Part shown: positions 25,847 to 35,823 of the stretch, one piece after another
How positions within the stretch are numbered: position 1 is the first letter of the stretch
Layout of the letters: each line of letters opens with the position of its first letter
Assembly (NCBI GenBank): GCA_003250475.1
Contig: QKGI01000068.1
Coordinates: 1-39,168, forward strand
DNA from: Bacteroidota bacterium
GTDB lineage: Bacteria; Bacteroidota; Bacteroidia; Bacteroidales; VadinHA17
Reading direction: 5' to 3'
DNA length: 39,168 nucleotides
Translations under genes and position numbers: made by a program
Notes under the pieces: model-generated
Seen by the model: the letters and a program-made list of their open reading frames with translations, nothing else
What the model was told of the DNA's origin: nothing
The model's database searches: none

Positions 25847-27103
25847 ATGAATAGAATTAAGCTCGTACTATCTTCCTTAATCATCCTTCTCTCCGCATTG
25901 CCTGGGACCACTTTGTGCCAATCCAGTGTTACGGATAATCAAAAAGAAACGACCTTCAGATCACACCCGATGACGGGTATCTGGAGAGGAGAAAAAAAGG
26001 ACACCCTGTTTCCTTCCTGCTCACTGGGCTATGCCAAGAACGTAACCATCTTTACTCCCAAAGGGTTTGGTAATATCGCTACGGAGAAATATCCACTGCT
26101 GATCACATTTGACAGGAATGGGATCGATCTGACAAACTTCCTGTTACATTCAGTAGATATCCTTGAGAATGCGGGACAGATACCTCGTATGGTTATAGCC
26201 TCAATTGAGTCCGGAGGTGATCCGGGAGACAGGACAAAAGAGGCAAAATGGGGTATTGACGGAGGAGATGCATACGGTGAACGGTATGATGAATTTGTTT
26301 TTGATGAACTTATTCCCTCCCTGGTCGGGGATTATTCGATAGACCCCGGCCAGATCATCATCTATGGCCATTCCTGGTTCGGGTACCATACTGCAATGAT
26401 TTTGCAGAAACATATACCTGACCTGTTTGCTGTAATATCTGCCAGCCCATGCTGTCTGTCAAGCACCAGGATTGATGAGATCGTTGAAGCTGTCAGAACA
26501 ACCGGCCCTCTGGAACATAAGTTCTTCCTGAGGATTGGATCGGGACATGATATTGGAGATGATCTCAACGTTTACAGGGAACTGACAGGGAAGTTGTCGA
26601 TGGTCAGGCAGCCGGAGAATTTCGACTTTAAATCCACATGGTATTCTGCAGCTATGCACATGGAGGTGCCCGTGCTTCTTTTTATCCAGTCACTCTATGA
26701 GATATATGCCGACTGGGCCGATCTGGCATTTGCATATTCTGATCCGCGCAACTGCCCGACATATGACGATGCGCCTCTCTATGACAGCCTTCAGCTGCTC
26801 TCTGACAAAATATATGGACTCAGGATACCGATATCGGATAAACACATCGACTGGAGGGTGGAGTATTACAGGTATTTCAAGGATGAGAAAGTGACAAATG
26901 AAGGCAGGATTGCCACATGGAAATTCAAGCTGGAGAAATATGGCGCTAACCCCGGCCTGTATTTCAATATCTCGAATAATTACAGGCTTCTCGGGCAAAC
27001 AGACTCGTCACGGGTTTATCTCAGAAAACTCAAGGCATGTGATCTGAGCGATGAGATGAAGGAAAAAGCCAGGGGACTGGAAAAGGAACTCAAGCGAAAA
27101 TAA
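25847..27103 (+). CDS. PF00756-type esterase with C-terminal helical repeats, copy 2
   Basis: 418 residues; a tandem duplicate of the preceding gene, roughly 60% identical by eye and collinear throughout. It has a signal peptide ending TTLCQ, nucleophile Ser176 in IYGHSWFGYHT, conserved GSGHDIGDDLNVYRELTGK and MHMEVPVLL, and the same C-terminal helical repeat (LYFNISNNYRLLGQTDSSRVYLRKL). The main differences are near the N-terminus and in the loop after residue 90 (FDRNGIDLTNFLLHS), near the entrance of the active site. A 77-bp gap, longer than most in the array, precedes it. Confidence 0.83.
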   Translation: MNRIKLVLSSLIILLSALPGTTLCQSSVTDNQKETTFRSHPMTGIWRGEKKDTLFPSCSLGYAKNVTIFTPKGFGNIATEKYPLLITFDRNGIDLTNFLLHSVDILENAGQIPRMVIASIESGGDPGDRTKEAKWGIDGGDAYGERYDEFVFDELIPSLVGDYSIDPGQIIIYGHSWFGYHTAMILQKHIPDLFAVISASPCCLSSTRIDEIVEAVRTTGPLEHKFFLRIGSGHDIGDDLNVYRELTGKLSMVRQPENFDFKSTWYSAAMHMEVPVLLFIQSLYEIYADWADLAFAYSDPRNCPTYDDAPLYDSLQLLSDKIYGLRIPISDKHIDWRVEYYRYFKDEKVTNEGRIATWKFKLEKYGANPGLYFNISNNYRLLGQTDSSRVYLRKLKACDLSDEMKEKARGLEKELKRK

Positions 27104-27175
27104 TAAACAGGCAGTCAGATGAACAACGATATATATACTTTGACAGAGAAACTCGCAGGGAGACCTTCCCTCACA

Positions 27176-29791
27176 ATGAAAAATGCGGTTAAGACAGTCT
27201 TTACGACACTGTTAATGTCTTCCCTGCTGGTGTTGTTTTCGTGCGGAGGCAGCACGGATTCAAAAAGAAAGGCGTCGGCAAGGGGAGAGCATGAGTATAA
27301 CAGGGAATATACCGGTGATTACCTCAGCAGGGTGGCATTTCCCCTGGGAGGTATTGGCGCGGGGATGTTCTGCATAGAAGGAACAGGGTATTTTTCTCAT
27401 ATGTCAGTGAGGCACCGCCCCGACCTTTTCAATGAACCGGGAATGTTTGCAGCAATAAGCATTAAGGGGATTGAGAACGGAGCCAAAGTACTTGAAGGCC
27501 AGGTGCCTGAATGGAGGAGATTTGGCATGCCAATGAGCGGAAAGGGGGCAAGCGGTGCCAATTACGGTTTTCCCAGGTTCCATAATGCGAGTTTTAAAAC
27601 GGAGTTTCCGTTCTGCAATATTGAACTGACCGATGACGCAATGCCTGTCAGGGTCATGATCACCGGATGGAGTCCGTTTATACCCGGGGACGCTGATAAT
27701 TCAAGCCTTCCGGGAGGCTTCGTGGAATATGAGATTGAAAATATCACCGGCAAACCGGTTGAAGCCGTTTTTTCATTTCACTCACCGAACTTCATGAGGG
27801 TCAGGGAGATAATCCCGAACCATCCCAAGAATATTAATGGCTTCAATCTCAGGCGGATAGAGAAAGGAGTAAACAGTATCAGGCCCATGGCCAATGGCTT
27901 TGTGCTGTCACAGGCACCTACGGAAACTGAGCCCTATCTGAAAGGCGATTTCGCCATCTTCACCGATAACCGGAACACGGTTGTTGACCACTGCTGGTAC
28001 AAGGATTACCTGTTTGACGGATCGACATTAACGTGGAAAGCCATTAATGAAGCCAGGCTCCAGGCTGTTGAACCTGTGGAACGCTCAGCCTCCGGGGCAT
28101 CACTGTATGTGCCCCTGACGGTTAAACCGCACGAAAGTGAGACAGTCAGGATATATATGGCCTGGTATGTTCCTGAAACAAACATGGTAGTAGGTGACCA
28201 GCGGTTGAATTCAGAAGGGATGGACATGGGCGAAAAGTCCGTGCAGACAGAGCCCTACAGACCCTGGTACAGCTCAAGGTTTTCCGATATAAACGATGTA
28301 ACCGGATACCTGCTTGAGAATTACGGTCAGCTGCGCAACAGATCGAAGCTGTTTGCCGATTCCTTTTACAGGATGACATTACCTCCTGAAGTCGTTGAAG
28401 CTGTGGCTGCAAACCTTACAATACTGAAGTCAACCACAATACTCAGACAGGATGACGGTCGTCTGTGGGGATGGGAAGGCAGCAGTGACGATTGGGGTAG
28501 CTGCTATGGCTCCAATACACATGTCTGGAACTATGCCCAGGCTATTCCCCATCTGTTTCCTTCACTTGAGAGGACGCTCAGGGAGACCGAGTTTCTCGTC
28601 AGCCAGAATGATGAGGGTGCCCAGGCATTCAGAACAAACCTGCCAATCTCCAGGCCAAAGGGGTATTTTGCTGCCTCTGACGGCCAGCTCGGAGGCATAA
28701 TGAAGGTATACCGCGACTGGAGAATAAGCGGTGACACCGGATGGGTTACGGAGTTGTACCCTTATGTAAAAAAGAGTATAGATTACTGTATCGAGGCATG
28801 GGATCCGGAACATAACGGCTATCTCCAGGAACCGCATCATAATACCTATGATATCAATTTCTGGGGTCCTGACTGCATGTGTACCAGCTTCTACCTGGGG
28901 GCACTGACGGCGATGGTTGAGCTAAGCAAAGACCTCGGGGAACCGTATGACAGTTACCAGACCCTGCTCGATAAGGGCAAGGAATACATGGAATCTGACC
29001 TTTTTAACGGAGAATACTTCTACCAGAAGGTCAAGTGGGACGGACTGAGGCAGGAGAACCCGGAACACTTCATAGATGATACATGGAACCCGGTAGAGGC
29101 CGACCGTCTGCGCAGGGAGGGGCCCAAGCATCAGTACGGTAACGGATGCCTTTCCGACGGGGTAATAGGTATGTGGCTGGCATCCATGAGCGGCCTTGGT
29201 GAGATCCTTGATAACGATAAGGTGACGAGTCACCTGGCTTCCGTACATGCTTACAACCTGAAAAAGGACCTGAGCACTCACGTCAATCCCCAGAGGCCGG
29301 GATTTGCTTTTGGCAATGAAGGGGGTCTGCTGTTATGTTCCTGGCCCAGGGGAGACGAACCTACTCTTCCGATAATTTACAGCAAGGAGGTCTGGACAGG
29401 AATAGAGTACCAGGTTGCAAGCCATCTGATGATGAAGGGACGGGTATCAGAAGGGCTTGATATAGTACGTACCTGCCGCGACAGGTACGACGGACGAATC
29501 CGTAATCCTTTTGATGAATATGAATGCGGCCACTGGTATGCACGTGCCTTATCCAGCTATTCATTGTTGCAGGGCCTGACAGGAGCAAGATATGATGCGG
29601 TTGACAGTACCCTTTACATCAATTCTTCGATCGGTGATTTTACAGGTTTCATTTCAGCAGAAACCGGATTCGGGAATGTCGGCTTAAAGAAGGGTAAACC
29701 TTTTATGTCGGTCGCCGAAGGAGAAATAGCGGTTAAAAGAGCCGTTGTATCAGGAATAGAGCAACCGTTGTCGTTGGAATCCAGTGATTAA
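27176..29791 (+). CDS. GH116 glycoside hydrolase lipoprotein
   Basis: 871 residues from the ATG at 27176; an in-frame ATG at 27119 would add 19 residues in front of the signal, so the inner start is preferred. The lipobox LVLFSC (Cys23) marks a lipoprotein. An N-terminal GBA2_N-like beta domain (PLGGIGAGMFCIEGTGYFSHMSV) is followed by the alpha/alpha barrel of DUF608/GH116. Expected catalytic residues are Glu434 in GWEGSSDDWG (nucleophile) and Asp559 in HHNTYDINFWGPD (acid/base). GH116 contains beta-glucosidases, beta-xylosidases, N-acetylglucosaminidases and exo-beta-D-arabinofuranosidases; beside three GH172 genes the last is the most interesting possibility. It overlaps the next gene by 8 bp, implying coupled translation. 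Confidence 0.9.
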   Translation: MKNAVKTVFTTLLMSSLLVLFSCGGSTDSKRKASARGEHEYNREYTGDYLSRVAFPLGGIGAGMFCIEGTGYFSHMSVRHRPDLFNEPGMFAAISIKGIENGAKVLEGQVPEWRRFGMPMSGKGASGANYGFPRFHNASFKTEFPFCNIELTDDAMPVRVMITGWSPFIPGDADNSSLPGGFVEYEIENITGKPVEAVFSFHSPNFMRVREIIPNHPKNINGFNLRRIEKGVNSIRPMANGFVLSQAPTETEPYLKGDFAIFTDNRNTVVDHCWYKDYLFDGSTLTWKAINEARLQAVEPVERSASGASLYVPLTVKPHESETVRIYMAWYVPETNMVVGDQRLNSEGMDMGEKSVQTEPYRPWYSSRFSDINDVTGYLLENYGQLRNRSKLFADSFYRMTLPPEVVEAVAANLTILKSTTILRQDDGRLWGWEGSSDDWGSCYGSNTHVWNYAQAIPHLFPSLERTLRETEFLVSQNDEGAQAFRTNLPISRPKGYFAASDGQLGGIMKVYRDWRISGDTGWVTELYPYVKKSIDYCIEAWDPEHNGYLQEPHHNTYDINFWGPDCMCTSFYLGALTAMVELSKDLGEPYDSYQTLLDKGKEYMESDLFNGEYFYQKVKWDGLRQENPEHFIDDTWNPVEADRLRREGPKHQYGNGCLSDGVIGMWLASMSGLGEILDNDKVTSHLASVHAYNLKKDLSTHVNPQRPGFAFGNEGGLLLCSWPRGDEPTLPIIYSKEVWTGIEYQVASHLMMKGRVSEGLDIVRTCRDRYDGRIRNPFDEYECGHWYARALSSYSLLQGLTGARYDAVDSTLYINSSIGDFTGFISAETGFGNVGLKKGKPFMSVAEGEIAVKRAVVSGIEQPLSLESSD

Positions 29792-31460
29792 CAGAGGGAA
29801 AATCGTGAGGAGACCGGTAAAAATATTCGCCTTTATTTTAGTAATTCTCCTGCAGGGTTTTACAGAGACTTCTGCCCAGCTGCTCAATGGTATAATAACA
29901 AAGCAGACGGGAGTATCGATGAGGGCCTCCAGCGGTAACCCGTTTAACAATAACGATAATATAGGATTCGGCAGGGGAGAGACTAAAACACTGGCACAAC
30001 TGGAGGGACCGGGCAAGATAGTACATATCTGGATCACGGCTTTCTCTATGAATATCAGGTGGCCCAGTGCCCTGGTATTAAGGATTTACTGGGACGGTTC
30101 AGAGATACCGTCGGTAGAGACTCCTCTCGGCGACTTTTTTGCTGTCGGCAATGGGATGATGGCGACGGTAAATTCATTGCCGGTCAAGGTAAGCTCCTAC
30201 GGGAGGTCATTAAACAGCTACTGGGAGATGCCATTCAGGAAAGAGGCAAGAATTACCATTACCAACGAATCGGAGGAGGAGACGGCGGGGTGCTATTTCA
30301 TGATCGACTGGGTGAAGATGGCTGAACTGCCCCGGGATATCTTGTACTTCCATGCAAGATACCACCAGGAGGTACCTCCTGAATTTGGGAAACCCTATAC
30401 GGTGTTCAGGGGTGAAGGAAGCGGACATTATGTGGGTACGGTCTTTTCATCACATAATGGCGCCGGGTTCTGGTTCGGTGAGGGCGACGACTATTTTTAT
30501 GTGGATGGGGAAGCAACCCCGTCAATATCAGGAACGGGGACGGAAGACTACTTCAATGATGCCTGGAATATGCGTGTCCATTCAGGTTTGTTTACAGGTT
30601 GTACGGTATTCGAACCACGCGGGATAGATGCCAGGATCACTGCCTACCGCTGGCACATCACCGATCCGGTCATCTTTAACCGGTCTCTCAGGTTCGAGAT
30701 TGAAAGGATAGGGTATCTCATGGACGAAAACGGGATCAACGTGAGCCAATCCGGTTCCCGTCCCGACAACTGGTCGTCAGTCTCATACTGGTACCAGGAT
30801 TCCATTGCGGAACCCTGGTGCAGCTTCCCCTCTTACAGGGAACGGGTAGACCCGGAGATAGTCCTGCATCTTCCACTAATAGCAGAAACGATAAGACATT
30901 CCCCCAATGTTCAGATACTGGTTAATCCAATGAACAGGGCCACATATACCAAACAATGGTTTCAGGTGTTGAATAAAACAAAAGGCTCATGGATTGAAAT
31001 TCCTTTCCGGATAAATGAACAGGGGAAATACTCAATGTCAATCTTCCAGTTATTGAGAGAAGACAATGGAATATGGAAGATTTATATTGACGGTAAAGAG
31101 CTGTTCCAGGCCGGTGAGTCACAGATAGCAGGTAATTATGAGATAGACAGGGTCAATCAGTTGCCGGAGGATATGATAAATACAACACTCGATTTTTACA
31201 ATATCTTCCAATGGGATGAACATGAAGACTATATTTACGGTCAGAGGCGTGAAAGAAAAATAGGCCTTTTTGACTTTGAACCGGGGCAACATTATCTGAA
31301 GCTTGTCTGCATAGGTTCAAATCCTTTATCCGCTCATCCGGAGACAGGGAATCTGAGATACAACCTGTCAGCAGACGTAATTTCAATAAGAAAGATAAAT
31401 TTTCTGGACTATGACGAATGGCTGGATAAAGTCTTAAAAGCTGAAGCGAAAACAAAATAA
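29784..31460 (+). CDS. GH172 (DUF2961) glycoside hydrolase with C-terminal domain, copy 1
   Basis: 558 residues starting at GTG inside the stop region of the GH116 gene (another GTG at 29805 is possible), with a Sec signal ending TSAQ. GH172 core: LEGPGKIVHIWIT, LRIYWDGSEIPSVETPLGDFF, SYWEMPFRKEARI, then Glu233 (FWFGEGDD) and Glu254 (GTGTEDYF) exactly 21 residues apart, as between the two catalytic glutamates of characterised members. After about residue 390 comes a separate beta-rich domain (WIEIPFRINEQGKYSMSIF, IYIDGKELFQAGE, YIYGQRRERKIGLFDFEPGQHYLKLV), probably carbohydrate-binding or oligomerising. Predicted activity is an exo-acting alpha-D-arabinofuranosidase or alpha-D-fructofuranosidase. 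Confidence 0.92.
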   Translation: MINRGKIVRRPVKIFAFILVILLQGFTETSAQLLNGIITKQTGVSMRASSGNPFNNNDNIGFGRGETKTLAQLEGPGKIVHIWITAFSMNIRWPSALVLRIYWDGSEIPSVETPLGDFFAVGNGMMATVNSLPVKVSSYGRSLNSYWEMPFRKEARITITNESEEETAGCYFMIDWVKMAELPRDILYFHARYHQEVPPEFGKPYTVFRGEGSGHYVGTVFSSHNGAGFWFGEGDDYFYVDGEATPSISGTGTEDYFNDAWNMRVHSGLFTGCTVFEPRGIDARITAYRWHITDPVIFNRSLRFEIERIGYLMDENGINVSQSGSRPDNWSSVSYWYQDSIAEPWCSFPSYRERVDPEIVLHLPLIAETIRHSPNVQILVNPMNRATYTKQWFQVLNKTKGSWIEIPFRINEQGKYSMSIFQLLREDNGIWKIYIDGKELFQAGESQIAGNYEIDRVNQLPEDMINTTLDFYNIFQWDEHEDYIYGQRRERKIGLFDFEPGQHYLKLVCIGSNPLSAHPETGNLRYNLSADVISIRKINFLDYDEWLDKVLKAEAKTK

Positions 31461-31574
31461 CCATGAAAATTCAAGAATGAATCAGGGAAATATCTGCCGG
31501 TTGAAGTGATTATTTTAATCCGGGAGAAATCTTTTAAAAGACAAAACAACAAATAAATACAAATACGGGAAATT

Positions 31575-33242
31575 ATGGAAATTAAGAGTAAAATGAAGAA
31601 GAGAAGCATTCTGTTATTATTAACTCTGGCTATGATATGTGTCAGCATGTCAGTGCGTTCCCAGAGTCTTGAGTCGATAACAAATGAACAGGAAGGAATA
31701 TCCTTGCGGGCAACAAGCGGTAATCCCTTTAACAACGGTGATTCTATGGGCCTTACCGAAGGAGAGACACGCACCATTGCCAATCTTGAAGGACCCGGGA
31801 AGATCGTTCATATCTGGTTCGTGCCTTTTTCCTCTAACATACGATGGCCCAGGGCTCTCGTACTGAGGATCTACTGGGATGGCTCCGATGTTCCTTCAGT
31901 GGAAACGCCCCTGGGAGACTTTTTTGCAGTGGGGAACGGTATGCTTGCCACGGTGAACTCATTGCCGGTGAAGGTGAGTTCATATGGTCGCGGGTTGAAT
32001 TGCTACTGGCAGATGCCCTTTAAAAAGAGCGCAAGGATAACCATCACGAATGAATCGGAGGAGTCAACTGCCGGAACATATTACATGATAGACTGGGTCA
32101 AATTGCCAAAAGCCCCGGAAAAAGTGATGTATTTCCACGCAAGATACCACCAGGAGGTACCTGTCATGGATAAGCCATATACTTTCTTCAAAGGCGAAGG
32201 CAACGGCCATTATGTTGGCACTGTCCTCTCATCACAGAATGGGATTGGGCACTGGTTTGGCGAAGGAGATGATTATTTCTACATTGATGGTGAAAAGATA
32301 CCGTCAATCTCCGGGACCGGGACTGAGGATTATTTCAATGAAGCATGGAATATGAGGGTGCATAACAGTCTTTTCACAGGGTGCACCGTTTTCGAACCCA
32401 GGGCAATAGACGCACGTATAACTGCCTATCGCTGGCATATTCCAGATCCTATCATTTTCAAGAAGTCGCTCAGGTTTGAAATTGAAAGGACAGGGTATAT
32501 TATCAACCGCAAAGGAGAGAGTATTACAGGATCAGGTTCGCGTCCCGACAACTGGTCTTCAGTATCTTACTGGTACCAGGATGATATTGCAAAACCATGG
32601 TGCGAGTTCCCCCCATATTCCGAAAGGGTTAATAAGGAGGTAGTCCTTCAGCTTCCGGAGGTAATCAATACAATGAGACATTCTGACGGGGTGAAACTGG
32701 TCGTGAACCCATATAACCGTGCTACCTATACCAAACCATGGTTCCAGGCCCTGAACGATCAGGTGGGCTCATGGGTTGAGATTCCCTTTGAAATAAAGGA
32801 AAAGGGGCTCTATTCGATAACCCTGTTCCAGCACCTGCGTGAAGATAACGGGATATGGAAGCTCTATGTGGATGGAAAGGAACTGTATGAAGCCGGGGAA
32901 TCGCAGATAGCAGGCGGTTATGAGGTTGATAAGGTTCAGCAGCTTAAACCGGAAGAGATAAATACAACACTAGACTTCTACAATATATACCAGAAAGATG
33001 AGCATGAAGACTATATCTACGGTCAGCGCCGTGAACGAAAGATAGGTCTCTTTGAATTTGGCCCCGGCGAACATACCCTTAAGCTTGTATGCGTGGGAGC
33101 CAACCCTCTGACAGCCCATCCTATAACAGGCAAACTCAGGTACAATCTGACGGCTGATGTCTTATCAATCAGAAAACTGGAGTTTGTCGACACAGATGCA
33201 TGGGTTAAGACAATAAGCCAAAAGGACAATTTAGAGAAGTAA
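31575..33242 (+). CDS. GH172 (DUF2961) glycoside hydrolase with C-terminal domain, copy 2
   Basis: 555 residues; about three quarters of the catalytic domain is identical by eye to the preceding gene. Signal peptide ends SVRSQ (an inner ATG at 31593 is also possible). Catalytic glutamates are at 230 (HWFGEGDD) and 251 (GTGTEDYF). The same C-terminal beta domain is present. Differences cluster in LPKAPEKV, FKGEGNGHY and the region around residue 310 (IINRKGESITGSG). A 114-bp gap precedes it, the longest inside the array, in which I see no terminator or clear promoter. Confidence 0.92.
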   Translation: MEIKSKMKKRSILLLLTLAMICVSMSVRSQSLESITNEQEGISLRATSGNPFNNGDSMGLTEGETRTIANLEGPGKIVHIWFVPFSSNIRWPRALVLRIYWDGSDVPSVETPLGDFFAVGNGMLATVNSLPVKVSSYGRGLNCYWQMPFKKSARITITNESEESTAGTYYMIDWVKLPKAPEKVMYFHARYHQEVPVMDKPYTFFKGEGNGHYVGTVLSSQNGIGHWFGEGDDYFYIDGEKIPSISGTGTEDYFNEAWNMRVHNSLFTGCTVFEPRAIDARITAYRWHIPDPIIFKKSLRFEIERTGYIINRKGESITGSGSRPDNWSSVSYWYQDDIAKPWCEFPPYSERVNKEVVLQLPEVINTMRHSDGVKLVVNPYNRATYTKPWFQALNDQVGSWVEIPFEIKEKGLYSITLFQHLREDNGIWKLYVDGKELYEAGESQIAGGYEVDKVQQLKPEEINTTLDFYNIYQKDEHEDYIYGQRRERKIGLFEFGPGEHTLKLVCVGANPLTAHPITGKLRYNLTADVLSIRKLEFVDTDAWVKTISQKDNLEK

Positions 33243-33264
33243 ACACCTACAAAAAAGTAAGATA

Positions 33265-35802
33265 ATGAAAAGGATTAAGAAGAACTTCGGGTTCTGGCTT
33301 TTAATCGTTTGCGCAGGTCTTCTGTTCGCAATCGCAAATAAAGCCGGCGCATCAGGAACCTCTCTGATCTCCGGGCAGGGTCCGGAAGGGGTTTGCTGTA
33401 AGGGTGAGTCGCGTAAGCTGAGCATCGGGCAGACCGAGCAGACGTATCAGCTTGACGAAATGCCGGGAAAAGTAAGCGGTATGGCTTTTAAAATGAATGA
33501 TTCGGGAGAATGGATTTATCTTCTCGATGCAGGTTCAAAAAAGATCATGGAGTATAAGGTCAACAGTATCACTAACGAGATTACCTATGCAGGCAGTATC
33601 GTGTTAAAGGACTCAAAGATAGTCGATCCGAGGGGCCTGGCCTGGTCAGAGGAGTTTTCACACGATATCTTATACTTCACTGATTACTATAAGGCAAAGA
33701 ATACCGTGGTAAGCAGGTTGTACAGGTTTGATGTCAACAGTGGTAAGATGACCTTCAGCGACCTGACAGACGGCGACTATGATATTGGCACAAAAGAGGT
33801 GTACGGGGTGGCCAGACAGCAGGACCTGCTTTATTTAAGCTTTGACCCGAGCGACTATGCCGATCAGGTTGAAAGAATCAGGCGCGGTATAGTCAGGATC
33901 TCGATTAAGAATGATGAGAATCCTGCCGGACAGGCAGACAAGAAGAGTGCTCTGCTTCCGACTGACTGGGCACTGGCTGTTAACGGTAATCCTGTCGTTA
34001 AGAAACATATGCCGGGTCCCGGGAAAACAATAAAAGGCGACCGTGTAGAGGCAAGCCGTTCCCTTGCCGCCATGAGCATCGATGGCACAAATTACCTGTG
34101 GGGCACAGTCGGCAATTCCAACATATACCTTATTGACAGCGAAACAGGACGGGGGATCTTCTTTTTTGACATGCCCCGCTTAATCGATTCGGGTGATGAT
34201 TTTCATACAGGAATGGCTTTTGGAGCTGGCCATTTGTGGGTAGTGGAACCCGACTGCAAGGAGGTTGTGGTTCACAGGGTGAATGTCCTGGAGAATCCGG
34301 AGCTTGCATATGCCGGACCCAAAAGGTTCAGGGAGCTGAGAATGAGACTGGTATCAAATGTAAGGGAAGATGTAAAAACCCCAAGGGGGTACATTTATCA
34401 CACCTTCCTCCAGCCATTCCCTAACAATGTTCTCGGACGCCAGGATGTAATTCCGAATTCGGTTCATACCAATGACCTGACCAATGTTGCCGACTGTAGT
34501 ATCGAACGTCTCTCATACAATCCTGCTGATGATCCCGCATCGACACAGGATTATGTCCTGGCAACATATAACGCCGAGCTGCATCCTGACATACGGAAAT
34601 ATGCAACAGACTATTCAGTGAAGGTCTGGACACGTGAGTACAAGAATTTCATTTACCCGCATCTGGTTGTCGGCGACAGTGGTCCTGAAGGGACCCGTTA
34701 CCTTGAAGATGATGACATTCTGTATAAGTATACTGAAGATCCGAAAATTTACAAGGCATTTATGCAGCGTGTTAAGGACTATATAGTCAGTGAATACAAC
34801 ATTGATCCCAGGATGGATAACCCATACTGGGTGGCAAGGAACATCACCGAATATATCAAGGAGAATTATCATTACCCCAAGGATGAAGAGGGCTACTACG
34901 CCACATATGATTTTGTCAAGGGCAATTATAACTCGAATCCCGGTAACCTGAAGGCAGAACTGTCAGCTGACGATAATTATGAGGACAATATCACTGCATG
35001 TTCGGGAACAGGGGCAATGGTTTGCGGAGCATTGAGATATTCAGGTATACCCGCAACGTGGATTGGCGTCAGCCAGGAGCAGAACTGGAAGGGGTGGAAT
35101 ACGGAAGATGATGACGAGTTCCTGGAGTTTAACGAAGAATCGGTGCTGGGCAACGGCCACAGGTACAATCATGTCTGGCTCGGTGAATTCTATAAATGGC
35201 AGAGATTTGACGCCACCCCGACAAGACCTGACGGTATTGAATTTGACAAGAAGCCGAAGGAAGTATCACAGTGGGATCTGATGCTCAGATCGGCATCGGG
35301 TGTTGAGCCTCACCGGGTGATCCATACCATTCAGTCGGAATTCTGGGATAAACTCCATGTTGCTTTTGCAGATTGTGATGAACATGTGAACAACTGCGGT
35401 GCCACCAGGTATAACCTCCTTGGAACATATACCTATCCACAGGATTTTTACTTCTCAAACAATATCATCAGGGCCAGGGCAATACAGTTTATCGATGATG
35501 TCAAAATCAACCTCGGTGAAGAGAAGAAGGGGGTAGTTACGTGGCTTACCAGCGGAGAATGGAATCTTGATCCGGATGCAAAGCTTGAGGTTATTCTTGA
35601 GAAGAAAGCTGATTCGGCAGATGTGGATAAATACCCCTCAGGTTACATGCAGATCAGGCACCTGGCAAGCGGTATACCCGCCGGGAAGTGTTCGCTTAAG
35701 GTTGACTTTACAGGCATGGCTCCCGGTACGTACAGGGTTAAGATTACCAAAACCGGTGACCCGATGACAGGGAATGCATCACTGTTTGAAATAGCAAAGT
35801 GA
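33265..35802 (+). CDS. Beta-propeller-like plus transglutaminase-like exported protein
   Basis: 845 residues with a signal peptide (MKRIKKNFGFWLLIVCAGLLFAIANKAGASG). Residues of about 65 to 360 look like a beta-propeller (repeated YLLDAGSKKIMEYKVNS, GLAWSEEFSHDILYFTD, LYLSFD, YLWGTVGNSNIYLIDSETGRG, LWVVEPDCKEVVVHRVN). Residues of about 480 to 660 are a transglutaminase/papain-like core with a full triad: Cys579 (ITACSGTGAMVCGALR), His636 (RYNHVWLGEFY) and Asp649 (RFDATP). A C-terminal beta domain follows (PAGKCSLKVDFTGMAPGTYRVKI). Enzymes with this core act as transglutaminases, proteases, peptide N-glycanases or amidases. The role in a sugar array is unknown; cleaving glycan-protein or peptide cross-links is one possibility. 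Confidence 0.78.
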   Translation: MKRIKKNFGFWLLIVCAGLLFAIANKAGASGTSLISGQGPEGVCCKGESRKLSIGQTEQTYQLDEMPGKVSGMAFKMNDSGEWIYLLDAGSKKIMEYKVNSITNEITYAGSIVLKDSKIVDPRGLAWSEEFSHDILYFTDYYKAKNTVVSRLYRFDVNSGKMTFSDLTDGDYDIGTKEVYGVARQQDLLYLSFDPSDYADQVERIRRGIVRISIKNDENPAGQADKKSALLPTDWALAVNGNPVVKKHMPGPGKTIKGDRVEASRSLAAMSIDGTNYLWGTVGNSNIYLIDSETGRGIFFFDMPRLIDSGDDFHTGMAFGAGHLWVVEPDCKEVVVHRVNVLENPELAYAGPKRFRELRMRLVSNVREDVKTPRGYIYHTFLQPFPNNVLGRQDVIPNSVHTNDLTNVADCSIERLSYNPADDPASTQDYVLATYNAELHPDIRKYATDYSVKVWTREYKNFIYPHLVVGDSGPEGTRYLEDDDILYKYTEDPKIYKAFMQRVKDYIVSEYNIDPRMDNPYWVARNITEYIKENYHYPKDEEGYYATYDFVKGNYNSNPGNLKAELSADDNYEDNITACSGTGAMVCGALRYSGIPATWIGVSQEQNWKGWNTEDDDEFLEFNEESVLGNGHRYNHVWLGEFYKWQRFDATPTRPDGIEFDKKPKEVSQWDLMLRSASGVEPHRVIHTIQSEFWDKLHVAFADCDEHVNNCGATRYNLLGTYTYPQDFYFSNNIIRARAIQFIDDVKINLGEEKKGVVTWLTSGEWNLDPDAKLEVILEKKADSADVDKYPSGYMQIRHLASGIPAGKCSLKVDFTGMAPGTYRVKITKTGDPMTGNASLFEIAK

Positions 35803-35823
35803 TTATCTGAAGCAAGTATTAGA

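Noticed and set aside
33301-33312. TTAATCGTTTGC, similar to the reverse of the operator motif
   Set aside because: It matches only 10 of 12 bases and lies inside the signal-peptide codons of the transglutaminase-like gene, so it is probably chance.
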